Source of the DNA: Antedon bifida
Lineage: Eukaryota; Echinodermata; Crinoidea; Comatulida; Antedonidae
Reading direction: 5' to 3'
Length of the DNA: 64,000 bases
NCBI GenBank assembly: GCA_963402885.1
Contig: OY727096.1
Coordinates: 9,433,501-9,497,500, forward strand
Part shown: positions 53,661 through 64,000 of the stretch, in pieces
Layout of the letters: every line of letters begins with the position of its first letter
Numbering within the stretch: the first letter of the stretch is position 1
Made by a program: the position numbers and the translations under genes
Notes under the pieces: model-generated
The model's database searches: none
What the model saw: the letters and a program-made list of their open reading frames with translations, nothing else
What the model was told of the DNA's origin: nothing

Positions 53661-54929
53661 GATGGGATGGACGTTTATCAGATAGTTGGGTATATCAACC
53701 TAATAAGTATTAATACATTTAATTTAAACATCTTTTGAAACTAACTGCCGTGACAGAGTGGGCCGTTTCGGCCCAAGAAAGAAGACATTACGGCTTGCAA
53801 CATGGGCAGACATCTCGGTTCTAACAGGACACAGATAGCCTACAGTTATTCCTGCCAGCTTACTTAATAAAACTCAGCTATCAGGATTTCACTCGATTAA
53901 TGTCTTATCATCAAATCTCCCTATGTAATTTTATAATACTATTCCCCACAATATATTCCGATTCTTTATGGCGTATATTTAATTTGATCTTTATTAATTT
54001 GCAGTATAATTTTTATTTTTTAACTACTGTACCTTTCACACACGCGGTCCGTTCCTAAAATAAACAAAAAACTAAAATGGCTATGACTAATGGCCAACTT
54101 AAGCTCCAGTCCTACTATAGTATCTGTTTTTTTCTTCCGTCTTCCAAAGGGACACTGTATTGATTGATGGAAAGTGCCTGTTTCCAGTCACCTTTAGGGT
54201 CAAATCTATTATTTTAACTGCTCTCTTGTATATAAAAGAGAGAAAATAGTTGAAACCATGTTGCTGCAAGGTGAACTTATCATAAACCCGGAAATTACTT
54301 GACCGCCAAGAATTGAAATTGAGTAGAAAATCTACTGTTGAAATCATAAATGTTGTTAAAAAACTCTTTATTATATCTTGCTAAGATAGAAACAGGGAAA
54401 AATAGCGTCGAACTGCACATTAATGTTATCAAATCTACGTTTCGCGGTACATCTGAGATAGATAAGGTAGGTATCCAAGGCGGAGATTTGTACCGAAGTT
54501 TTTGCATTGTGTTCGCCTATGTCAAAATTAACCATAATTTATATATAGATATAATGTGAATAACTATTGTGTGCTATATTAGAATGGCATATTCAACAAA
54601 AGACATTTAAACATTTTTGCCAGGGGACATTATAATGTCTTGAATGCATGACTATATTATAAATAGTATGCTTTCTGATCTCTATTTATAGCCTAGAGGT
54701 CGTAGATATTATAAATTGGTATACATTATTGGGATATTTTCTACCTTTATAAATATAAAAAAGAAATCGGTAATTTAGCGGGAGAGTGGAAAATGACACC
54801 AAATACCGCTATTATCCGGAGACAGACCTTGAAGGTCTGCTGCGAATGCGCATAATTCAGAACCATGTTTATCTATACGCATGGTCACTGTACGACAATT
54901 ATTTTATTAGTAGTCTCTATTTCTGTTTC
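53661..54929. other. No gene recognised
   Basis: No gene could be supported. AATGGCATATTCAACAAAA with CAGGGGACAT (about 54582-54630) resembles 41365-41415, a short dispersed repeat. TGCGCATAATTCAGAA near 54848 weakly resembles the 5' exon blocks at 34496 and 62745. Confidence 0.4.
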
Positions 54930-55270
54930 CATCTTCCTATGTCCCTCCTCTGATGTTGACTTTGCTACCAAGGTAAGTAAAAGTTTCCACTGGTTCTGCT
55001 TCCCCTTTCCTTAGCTGGATTTCCTGATTATCTCTTGTGTTGACCATCATTACTTTAGTTTTCGCTATGTTTACATTTAAGCCAAGCATACTTGATGTTT
55101 CTTTAAGAAGTCTGGTTTTGGTTTGCATTTGCTGATGTGTTTGTGATAACAGAACAATGTCGTCAGCATAGTACAGGTCTTATAATTGTTCCCATAAAGT
55201 CCATTGAATCCCATTTCTTGTGCTGTTTCTTTCATTATCCAGTCTATTGAAAGATTGAACTGTACTGGTG
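54930..55270 (-). pseudogene. RTE-like LINE reverse transcriptase fragment
   Basis: On the minus strand, DLYYADDIVLLSQTHQQMQT contains the catalytic YADD. It is followed by RLLKETSSMLGLNVNIAKTK, VMMVNTRDN and VETFTYLGSKVNIRGGT. The spacing (ADD, then GLxxNxxKTK, then FxYLGS) is that of RTE-type LINEs. The upstream piece is in a different frame (IMKETAQEMGFNG). Only about 110 codons are left. Confidence 0.75.
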
Positions 55271-55867
55271 TATGGCGGATATATTACTGTTCATTGGGAA
55301 TGTATAGCCTCTCTTTTTTCAAGTCCTATTCCACAACCTTCCCGTTGGTACCTGCCGTGACTAACTAGTTTTGCGACTGGTGAAACTGATGTTGAAAGGG
55401 CTACGGAGGAACAGGAACTCCATAGAAGGTATCTGGCGCTTGGCCCACCGGCGTGTGGATATGCTCTGGCATAACTGATTTCTGTCCCACCTATGGGTAA
55501 ATAGGCCCACCTATGGGTTAATAGTACAATCATATCAGCTCGGCAGCAGGTGTTGATAGCTGTAACTAAGCTACTTTGTTATTCTCTGGCTTGCACAGCA
55601 AATCGGCAGGCGGAAGATCTCATTCAGGCAACGGCTGGCGGTTATCAGACAAATTTGTTACTGCGGGGCAACCTCTAATTATCCCAACTGTCACGTTTCT
55701 ACGTTCCATTGGAACAGGTTGATATGAGGTCCACAGGTGTGTGTCTGTCCTAGGCAAGCATTCACTCACTTTCCAATGCCTTGGCGCTCAGCGCGCGTCC
55801 AGATGATTACTATGACAAATATTAATATTTCTCAGGGACTGATAACTCGGGGATGGGAATTCTAGTT
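55271..55867. other. Less AT-rich stretch, probable transposon remnant
   Basis: GC content is higher than in the neighbourhood, with an open minus-strand frame at 55291-55533 and blocks such as GGCGGAAGATCTCATTCAGG. No domain is recognised. It could be leader or body of the adjacent RTE-like element, but no second copy is present to test this. Confidence 0.35.
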
Positions 55868-56235
55868 GATACATGATTATGGTATAATACAAGCTGATCA
55901 ATTTGCAAATGTTTACGATATTAAAGTGTAATTTGGTATTTGGGCTACAATAGTCTATAGATTATAGCATGGAATAATTAGTTTAAACTAATCGATACAT
56001 GATTATGGTATAATACAGGCTGATCAATTTGGAAATGTTTACAATATTAAAGTCTAATTTGGTATTTGGGCTACAATAGTCTATATATTATAGCATGGAT
56101 TAATTAGTTTAAACTAATTGATACATGATTATGGTATAATACAAGCTGATCAATTTGGACATTTTTACAATATTAAAGTATAATTTGGTATGGGATACTG
56201 TAACAATAGTTTATAGATTATAGAATTACATATTT
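55868..56235 (+). repeat. 126-bp tandem repeat, three copies
   Basis: Units begin at 55868, 55994 and 56120, each with GATACATGATTATGGTATAA. The copies differ at a few percent of bases; the third is slightly shortened. Each full unit ends in TTAGTTTAAACTAAT, a small palindrome. Confidence 0.95.
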
Positions 56236-57109
56236 AGATTATGACGTCAACTAAGAACAATATAGCTATAGAAATTGAGAAAACTTCAACCAGCTTCCCG
56301 AGGACATTTACTCTATCAACACACTAGGCCTATATGAAAAAGAAAAATACATTAATTTTAATACAACTAGTATTATAACAACAAATATAAATGTCAGACT
56401 ATTAGATAACACAACAAGTACCATACAACATCACTTTTTTGGGTGTCTGATCATTTCGGCAGCCAGTTATTTCGTCCGCCAATACATTTGAAAACAAAAT
56501 TATTTTACAGGTGCCAAGAAGTATGTGTGCTTTTTGAAAATAAAGTGGTTTTGTTTCGGCTTTCGTTTTATTTTTCAAATGGAAATTAGTTTTTTTATAA
56601 TTAGTTACCGTTACGTCCAGTATTAATAATTAATAATCATTTTTATATATCGATAACAAGAATATTGTTTCTGTGCCGCGCCTATCAAGCTAATTGTTTT
56701 GTCTTTCAGATACAGATACATTTTTACGTTTGGAATCACATTATTGTTATAAACTCAAGTGCATAAGAAATGAAGAAGTACAATTTAATAACATTGCGCG
56801 ACTGATACCTCTTGTTTAAATGGCCATTAGTTCTCTGTAGCGTTTCATAGACTGGGTAAAGAAAATATTGTAAACACTCATTTCTGGCTATTTGGTGCGC
56901 CATAACTGACGGCCGAAATGAACATAGCATATTTGGTCCTTTTTTTGCGTTTCATGAATTTGGTCGTTCCATAACCAAAATGACTGGGGGCAGAAATCCA
57001 CTGTGACCTCGATTGCTATGTTGTCCTTTGACCATTTTAATTGTTTATAAACAGATTGGATGATTACGTATAATGTATTTTAAATATTTAGAGAAACTTT
57101 TAGTGGTGG
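56236..57109. other. No gene recognised
   Basis: AT-rich DNA with no supportable coding or structural feature beyond short simple repeats. Confidence 0.4.
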
Positions 57110-57410
57110 TGATTGTATTAGTATTTTTTACCTCCATGGTAATAGTATTTGTGGTGGCGATGATGGTTGTGGTGATAGTGTTTGTGGTGGTTTTGATGGT
57201 GTGGTAATACTATTTGTTTTATTGAAGGTGGTGATAGTGTTTGTGGTGTTGATGGTGGTGATAGTGTGTGTGATGGTGATTATGGTTGTGGTGATAGTGT
57301 TTGTGGTGGTTATGATCGGGTGGTAATACTATTTGTTGTAATGATGGCGGTGACAGAGTTTGTCGTTTTGATGGTGGTGTCGTGATAGTGTGTATGGTGG
57401 CATGGTTATG
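57110..57410 (-). repeat. Inverted minisatellite, copy C (left part)
   Basis: GGTGATAGTGTTTGTGGTGG-type units, the reverse complement of the arrays at 27840-28295. The array is interrupted at about 57411 by the foldback element and resumes at 60332. TGATGGTGGTGTCGTGATAG near 57369 recurs at about 60570. Confidence 0.9.
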
Positions 57411-60331
57411 TAGTATCCCCATTTTACACTTTCTCTGGGAAAAAATTAGAAACAAGTATTTCTCAACTGATTTGTGTCATATGGGGTCTATATATCCACC
57501 AAAAAAAAGTTCCAGCTCATCTGGCCTGGGGAAAGCCGCCATTTTGGATTTTCAAAATGGCCGCCATAAAATACAGGTTTTTGCTCATATCTCCTCTTCT
57601 ACATCATGCATGGAAATGATTTTGGTGGCAAAGTGTATGTTTTGAGGGTCAAGGAATCTAAATACAGCATTTTGAAGTTCACTCAATAACCGCCATCTTG
57701 TTTTTCAAAATGGCCGCCTTAAAATACAGATTTGTGCTTATCTCAGCTTCTACATCATGTATAGACATGATTTTGGTGGCAACATGTAGATTTTGACGGT
57801 CAAGGAATCCAAATACAGCATTAATTTGAATTTCACCCAATGGCCGCCATTTTGAAAATCAAATGGCTGCTATAAAATTTACAGATTTTTCCTCATATCT
57901 CAGCTTCTACATCATATGAACGTAATTTTGGTAGAAAAGTATATGTTTTGAAGGTCAAGGAATTCAAATATAAGATTTTAAAGTTCACCTAATGCCCGCC
58001 ATTTTGTTTTTCAAAATGGCTGCCATAAAATTTACAGATTTGTCCTCGTACCTCAGCTTCTACATCGTGCATGGAAGTGATTTTGGTGGCAATGTTTATG
58101 TTTTGAGGGTCAAGAAATCTAAATACAGCTTTTTGAAGTTCACTCAATGGTCACCATTTTGATTGTCAAAATGGCCACCATAAGCTACAGGTTTTTGCTA
58201 ATTTATGAGCTACTATGATTATGATTTTGCTAAGCCTATGTTTTGAAGGATACAGAATAAAAACAAAATTCAGCTTTTGAAATACAGTTGGAAAGTGATG
58301 ACGAGAATAAGTCAATATGTTGGTGATAATATATGGGAACCACAATGATTATGACCCCATGAGATACTGTACACAAGAAGATATCAGCGATGTACTGTAA
58401 CTATATCATTCGCGTGAAGAACCTAAAAATAAAATATTCTAAAAAAGTTTGTTAGACGACATTTTAAGATATTTTCCAAATCCTAAAGAGAAGCATGGCC
58501 AATTTTAGTTAAGCATATTCCAATCAGATACATTATAGATAAAGCAAGTAAAGCAATTTAAAGCAACATATCTTATGTGACTGAATGTATGGTTACCTAA
58601 TACACTGGGGACTAACACTACTTCACCATAACTGGTCTGGATTTATGCATGTAGGTATAATGCGATAACTGGACAAATCGGCGATAGTTTAATAATGCCG
58701 ATCATTCTTTTTTATCCAATTAACATGTCAACAGTTTATACAATGGTACAGCCACTCTCAAAACGTATATCTAGCTGCTCATCTACCAGTCATAATAATC
58801 AGACACGGAGGAGTTTATCTTTTCAGGAGCTTTCTTGGTTATTTTGGACATACTGGTGGGTTGAGGTTTTGAAGTTGTGCATAACCTACTTTAAAGATAG
58901 CTGTATATTCTAAAGATCTTAGAAGATGCAGCTATGTATCATATAATGATGACACGAGATGAGGATGTACCATTTTGTCTCCAGATATAGACATAGTATA
59001 GGACAATTGACCATGATGGCCAATATGCCTGAACGACAAATTTCCATATACATACAATACAAGATGTTCCAAAAGAATGGATATCATGCAACGTGTTATA
59101 ATGGTGAAGAATCAGTTTTCAGACATGAGCACATGACAATAGAGAAAACCTTATGTATCTTGAAATTTGTCTTTCAGCATTTCCAGATATAGCCGTCCAC
59201 TTTTGGCATTTTGGCCATGACCAGCTGCTGCAAATATGAAAGCATACTGTAGATGCTATAGCTGAACCTGGAGCTCCCAATTGCACAATCATGACTAAAA
59301 AGTTATACCATCTAATGATACAGCCACAGCTTAAATGTTCTTGATATCTTTTTGACTTTCCCAGAAAGCTCTTAAGAATCTTTCGAGTTTGACGACAAAT
59401 GCCAGTTTTCTTTTTCTAATTATTATTATTACTTTACGTCACATTGGTTGATCGAAGGTTATTAGGATGGCAGATAAGCAGCTAGATTTAAACATAAATG
59501 CAGACCATTTAGGCTGACTAGTGTTGATCTCCCAGTGTATTACCATGTATTCATAAGATATGTTACTTGATTTATCCATAAGTTGTACTTTTAACTGCAA
59601 GTTGGCCATGCTTCTCTTTATATTTGAAAAATATCTTTACATGTCTATGTAACTTCTTTAGAATATCTTGTTTATTAGTTTCTTCTCGCGAATGATAGTT
59701 ACAGTACACTCTCTGGTATCTTCTTGTGTACCTCTTTGGTCGTAATCAGTATGGTTGGGAATTTTAAAACTATTACTGTATTTAACAAACTGTATTAAAA
59801 AAAAAGAAGCAACATCTAAAGCCAGTGGAGCAGAAGCCTTCAACTATGAAGTTTGGTCCTAAATGGAATAAGAAGATCTGATCACTTTCCGACTCTGTAT
59901 TTTAGAATGCTGATTTTTTATTCTGTAACAATCAAAACATAGACTTAGTTATCAAAATCATGTCTTCATTATGTATAGGAGCTACGAAATTAGCAAAACC
60001 TGTATTTTATGGCGACCATTTTGAAAAACAAAATGATGGCCATTAAGTGAACTTCAAAAAAATGTTGTAATTGAAATCCTTGACCCTCAAAATATATACT
60101 TTGCCACCAAAATCATATCCATACATGATGTGGAAGCTGATATATGAGCAAAAATATGTATTTTATGGCGGCCATTTTAAAAATCCAAAATGGCGGCTTT
60201 CCCCAGGCCAGATGAGCTGGACCTTTTTTTTTTGTGGATATATAGAACCTATATAACTCAAATCAGTTGAGAAACACTTGTTTCTAATTTTTTCCCAGAT
60301 TGGCCCTTTTTAGACTTAAAATAGGGATACT
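57411..60331. mobile_element. 2.9-kb foldback element inside the minisatellite
   Basis: The ends read TAGTATCCC and GGGATACTA. Inside them TGGGAAAAAATTAGAAACAA and CAAAATGGCCGCCAT-type wording appear at the left and inverted at the right. Pairing continues inward: CTGTAACTATATCATTCGCG at 58397 with CGCGAATGATAGTTACAG near 59687, AGCATGGCCAA at 58492 with TTGGCCATGCT at 59604, and ATACACTGGGGA with TCTCCCAGTGTAT. The loop is about 58640-59500. Two open frames there (58695-58913, 58959-59192) have no recognisable domain. The design (long inverted arms with internal tandem repeats) matches foldback-type elements such as those described in sea urchin and Drosophila. Confidence 0.85.
57546..58240 (+). 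repeat. About 155-bp tandem repeat in the left foldback arm
   Basis: About four and a half diverged copies. Each carries CAAAATGGCCGCCATAAAAT, then CTTCTACATCATG, GATTTTGGTGGCAA, GTTTTGAGGGTCAAGGAAT and TTGAAGTTCACTCAATG. The right arm (about 60000-60200) keeps only about two copies in inverted orientation, which accounts for the unequal arm lengths. Confidence 0.92.
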
Positions 60332-61200
60332 AATGGTGGTGATAGTGTTTGTAATATGATGGTGGTGATAGAGTTTATGGTGGTGATGATTGTGGCGATG
60401 AAAGTGTTTTTGGTGGTGATAATGAGGGTGGTGATAGTGTTTGTGGTGTTGATGGTGGTGGTGATAGTGTTTGTGATGATGGTGGTGGTGATAGTGTTTG
60501 TGGTGGTTATGATGGGGTGGTAATCCTATTTGTTGTAATGATGGCGGTGACAGAGTTTGTGGTTTTGATGGTGGTGTCGTGATAGTGTGTGTGGTGACAT
60601 GGTGATGGTGGTGATAGTGTTTGTGATATGGTAGTGGTGATAGAGTTTGTGGTGGTGATGATTGTAGCGATGAAAGTGTTTTTGGTGGTGATAATGATGG
60701 TGGTGATAGTGTTTGTGGTGGTCATAGTGTTTGTGATAATAGTGGTGGTGATAGTGTTTGTGGTGGTTATGATGGGGTGGTAATACTATTTGTTGTAATG
60801 ATGGCGGTGACAGAGTTTGTGGTTTTGATGGTGGTGATAGTGTGTGTGGTGGCATGGTGATGGTGGTGATAGTGTTTGTGATATGGTGGTGGTGATAGAG
60901 TTTGTGGTGGTGATGATTGTGGCGATGAAATTGTTTTTGGTGGTGATAATGATGGTGGTGATAGTGTTTGTGGTGTTGATGGCGGTGGTGATAGTGTTTG
61001 TGATGATGGTGGTGGTGATAGTGTTTGTGGTGGTGATGGTAGTTGCTGTGGTAATGATGGGGGTTGGAGGTAGTGGTGGTTATTGTGATGGTGGTCATGG
61101 TCGAGGTTGTCGTCCTTCGTCGTGTCTGTCGTGGTAGTCAGAGTGCTCGCCGTGGTCGTGGTAGTCTTGGTGATCGTGGTAGTTCTGTAATCTGTAATTA
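60332..61200 (-). repeat. Inverted minisatellite, copy C (right part)
   Basis: A long GGTGATAGTGTTTGTGGTGG array with higher-order structure: a block of about 250 bp containing GTAATGATGGCGGTGACAGA and GTTTGTGGTTTTGATGG occurs at about 60530 and again at about 60790. It is the main body of the third minisatellite. Frames on both strands are open by period alone. Confidence 0.93.
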
Positions 61201-61470
61201 CCACAGACGATAACTACTCAGTGTGTAACTGTAGAATGTATGTTTTTTTCGTTTCTTAAATTTATAATAATGATAATTTAATAATATGATTGTGCAACAT
61301 TAATTTTATAAACAATAATCCTTCACTGTATGTTTCCTGACCCCTCTTCAAGGGTGTATCACCTCGTCCTAGTTTAGACGAGGCGAACGAAACGAAGTTG
61401 ACTCAAAACGAATATTTTACCAGTCACGTACTGTATAGTATTATATTTAAGATGTAAAAAGTACATTAAT
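61201..61470 (-). repeat. Duplicated 3' flank, inverted copy C
   Basis: Reverse complement of 45000-45240: GACGATAACTACT.AGTGTGTAA, TTCTACA.TTACACAC and the GAGGGGTC/CCTCTTCAAGGGTGTAT block. It stops at about 61470. The last exon of the gene family is not present beyond it, so this unit is partial and inverted relative to copies A and B. Confidence 0.8.
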
Positions 61471-61699
61471 AGTTGCCCTAAGGGGAAAGTGTATACAGGG
61501 GGAACAACCGTTTTAGACCAGAATATCGGCTAAATATATACTTTTTTTGCGTTTGAACATATAATAGTAATGATTCCAATATCGATATCGACAATCTTTA
61601 AATACAAGCATTAATAACATCATCTATTAAAATAACGTAATAACTAACTACAGTAAGATGTCTAACGGTAACTTTTACCTGAATTACCTGCACTCTAAA

Positions 61700-62659
61700 A
61701 GAGGGAATTTTGTTTCTTTGTAACTTAAAATATGCTGGTTCAATTGAAATTTAGCACTGTAACATTAGAATAGATATGTATAATTAAAATAATACTCAGC
61801 TAATTTAAACACTCATTCCCTACCATTTTTTTACGTTTTGTAAACATAATGCATAGGCCTATATTACTTTAAAAACATTAAACTAGGTCATTCCTTGTCT
61901 TAAATGTACTTTTTATGGTAAATTATGATAATAAGAGAGAAACAATGCACTAACTAAGTAGCTCGTGATGAATGTCCTCTCGATCGTGGATGATAGGCCT
62001 AGACCGACGTTGTCTAGTTGCTGCATTAATTTTATTTCTGTTTTTTGCCAGAATTCGTTAATACAAATTGGGGAAAACCCGGTATTTTTGCTGAAAAGTT
62101 TCTTCCATTTGTTTTAGCCTTCACGATCGATCGAAAGTGGGTGAATCAAAGAAGAAAAACGAAAATATCAATCCGCGCGCAATGCATTTTGGGATTTATA
62201 GCGGGTCACTTAGATTATTAGAATCGTGTTATTTTTCACATTTGTAACCGTTTAAAGACGAAGAAGATTATCGCAATAGGACCAAATAGTATTTATTTTT
62301 AGTCTGGGTATGGTACTAGCGTTCCCAAAAGTCATCCATTCATAGAAGCACTAATGAAGAAAGTCTACTAATAGAGTGGTCCCGGAACATGACTATACTT
62401 CGGCTTCAATTAAATAGAAGTTTGCACATTTTATATCTTCTAGTTGTAATTGGCATATATATTCAAGGTTGTTGACCATTACTATGACATGTTTGATATT
62501 TAATGTATATTGCTATTTACTGTATCTATATCAGTATAAATGTATCTATCTATTATTAATTTCACAGTTTGAAATTCTTAAGACATAAGATTTTCGTTTG
62601 CACAGTTGTGTTGCATCTTTTAATATACTGTACATAGTACAGTTATAATCTGTTCTAAA
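61700..62659 (+). promoter_or_regulatory. Gene C upstream region
   Basis: Same order and orientation of conserved blocks as 33030-34439 (see that entry for words). A GATCGATCGAAAGTGGGTGA segment with GCGCGCAATGCATTTTGGG (about 62125-62190) is extra here. The region leads to a matching spliced exon at 62660-62837. Confidence 0.5.
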
Positions 62660-62837
62660 CATTAGCATTCCACAGGCATTAATAGGCTGAATCGAAAGGT
62701 AGGCCTATGATGAAACGACATTGTTCGACAGCTTATGCGACTGCGCACAATTCAGAACCCTTATATGAACGTTTTAGAGCACGGTGTAACACTTTTCTTT
62801 TGCCTGGAAACTGGGTATATGGTGCGTATTCAGTAAG
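62660..62837 (+). other. Candidate 5' non-coding exon of gene C
   Basis: GCTTATGCGACTGCGCACAA and GAGCACGGTGTAACACTTTT are kept exactly as in 34440-34605, and the block ends with the same donor (TAAG|GTAAGTGTTT). The coding exons of this copy would lie beyond the right edge of the window. Confidence 0.5.
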
Positions 62838-63244
62838 GTAAGTGTTTCAATCACAGTTACTAGGCTGTGAGCTAGGAAGGGCTAATCTGTAGTGTTTTAT
62901 TATGATCTAATTGCATATACACTATCTGTCTAGGCATCCATGCTGTTGAATTACTAGTACTATGCTACTAAATGTATTGGTCAGATGTTTTGCCCTACTC
63001 TGATGTAATTTGTACTTTATACTAAGTACATTGAGAACATTTGCGGAAAGAATCGCAAGTAATTCTTGGGTAATTGAACTCGAAGCTGTAATTTTTTTTT
63101 CTAAACATGCCAGAAAGAAAATACTTATCTATATGTCTAATTTATTATTTTCCTTTACCTATTTATAATTTACTAAAAACAAAAATGTTGACACAAAGTA
63201 TTATAACTATTATTATGTTAAATATTAATATTACTATATATTAG
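62838..63244. other. Intron of gene C, no feature recognised
   Basis: Partly similar to 34606-34740 at its start (GCTAGGAAGGGCTAATCT; CTGTCTAGGCATCCATG), then diverges into AT-rich sequence with TA-rich stretches. Confidence 0.45.
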
Positions 63245-63395
63245 TGTATATAATATATAAATCCAAAGGCAAAATACTGAAAAAATGACAATGGTGTGGC
63301 TATCAGTGGCAGGATCTCAATGGAGATACACAAAAAAAGCGAAAAGCTAAAGCAAAACGAAAAAGTAAAACAGCCAGAAAAGTTAGCAGAGCTTT
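63245..63395 (+). repeat. 145-bp dispersed repeat, copy 2
   Basis: Inverted partner of 36690-36838. It also lies in the first intron of a gene-family copy, upstream of a LINE fragment. Confidence 0.8.
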
Positions 63396-63439
63396 CGGGC
63401 AATTTACACTAGCCCTTCACTTTCACTGATGAAGGTCTT

Positions 63440-64000
63440 TAGGTCCGTTACATGTGGTGTCTCCAGAATTCGATTATGGGCCCACTTCTCTTCATAATTT
63501 ATGCAAATGATTTCAATTATATATAATGTTATGTCGTCAATACTAATTGCTAATGATTTTTAGACTACTTTGATACATGCAAACAAGTTATCACTAAATA
63601 TGTTAAAAACCAATTTTATGTAGTTTAGTTGCATGTTACCAAAATATATTATTTTCAATAATGTTTACATTAATCAAAAAAAAAAAAAAAAATTATTGAC
63701 GACAGACTCGACTGGAAAGCCAACGTTAATTACCTTTGCAAATTATTAAAAAAATGTTGGTATGATGTATAAATTGAAATGTATTGGTATATTTATTGAC
63801 GACAGACTCGACTGGAAAGCCCCACGTTAATTACCTTTGCAAATAATGGTGTTATGATGTATAAATTAAAATCAATATTTCTTCAAAAAGTACTAAATAC
63901 TTAATATTCTATTCTTATTTTATCGTACTAAAATTATGGTGTTCTTGATTGGGGTAATGTTTTAAAATAAATTATAATTAAAATTGTATTGATCCAGATT
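63440..64000 (+). pseudogene. CR1-type LINE reverse transcriptase fragment, runs off the window
   Basis: Across a frameshift it reads CGV, then NSIMGPLLFIIYANDFNYI (RT motif B and after), then LSLNMLKTNFM and GIFIDDRLDWKA. These are the RT segments following the catalytic centre; the ADD box itself is lost. It contains a 100-bp tandem duplication (TTATTGACGACAGACTCGAC at 63693 and 63793). Confidence 0.7.

Noticed and set aside
55291-55533. 80-codon minus-strand frame beside the RTE-like fragment
   Set aside because: No known domain; probably non-coding part of an element, noted only as a less AT-rich stretch.
1-64000. tRNA, rRNA or other structured RNA genes
   Set aside because: No cloverleaf with B-box GGTTCGAATCC-type wording and no rRNA-like blocks were seen on either strand.

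Overview
This window is nuclear DNA of an invertebrate animal. Spliced exons with GT/AG boundaries, several clades of non-LTR retrotransposon, BEL/Pao and Gypsy-type LTR elements, a Harbinger-type DNA transposon and many foldback elements leave no room for a prokaryotic reading. The DNA is AT-rich with scattered AGGCCTA palindromes. That composition, the transposon mix and the one recognisable host gene fit a marine deuterostome, most likely an echinoderm. This assignment is from memory of such genomes and is moderate to low confidence.

Layout. 1-2651 is a terminal-inverted-repeat/foldback element. 2652-10000 is mostly AT-rich non-coding DNA with a 17-bp minisatellite (4046-4461), a CCAAT-containing hairpin element (6283-6418), a 30-bp minisatellite (8677-8940) and two small candidate exons of an unrecognised minus-strand gene (5218-5286, 9202-9231). 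10005-14640 is a Gypsy-type gag remnant (minus) split by a LINE with an intact 982-residue ORF. 16543-26884 is one BEL/Pao retrotransposon broken by an inversion: gag and its LTR point left, while RT-RNase H, integrase and the other LTR point right. The same 5-bp target duplication (ATTTC) sits at both outer LTR edges. The left LTR carries an 823-bp Harbinger-like insertion, and the right LTR preserves the empty site.

26945-62837 is organised around a tandemly duplicated host gene. The middle copy (gene B) is nearly complete: an upstream non-coding exon (ends 34605), a signal-peptide exon (37685-37756), a large N-terminal domain exon, a PAN/apple-like exon with a frameshift, a small cysteine-rich EGF-like exon, three 170-nt exons of a C-terminal domain seen in matrix-type secreted proteins, and a last exon at 44338-44384. 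A second copy of the last exon and its 3' flank lies at 26945-28300. A second copy of the 5' flank and non-coding exon lies at 61700-62837 and points off the right edge. Each 3' flank carries a CACCACAAACACTATCAC-type minisatellite; a third, inverted copy is at 57110-61240.

Between these units lie a decayed LINE (28790-31665), an old LINE tail (36000-36640), a Tx1/L1-type LINE (45700-53222) with a CR1-type LINE nested inside it (about 49082-52602), an RTE-like remnant (54930-55270) and a 2.9-kb foldback element (57411-60331) inserted inside the third minisatellite. Apart from gene B and its paralogue fragments, almost everything that codes here is mobile-element protein. Exon boundaries were set by eye from splice motifs and reading-frame continuity; no alignment or search was run.
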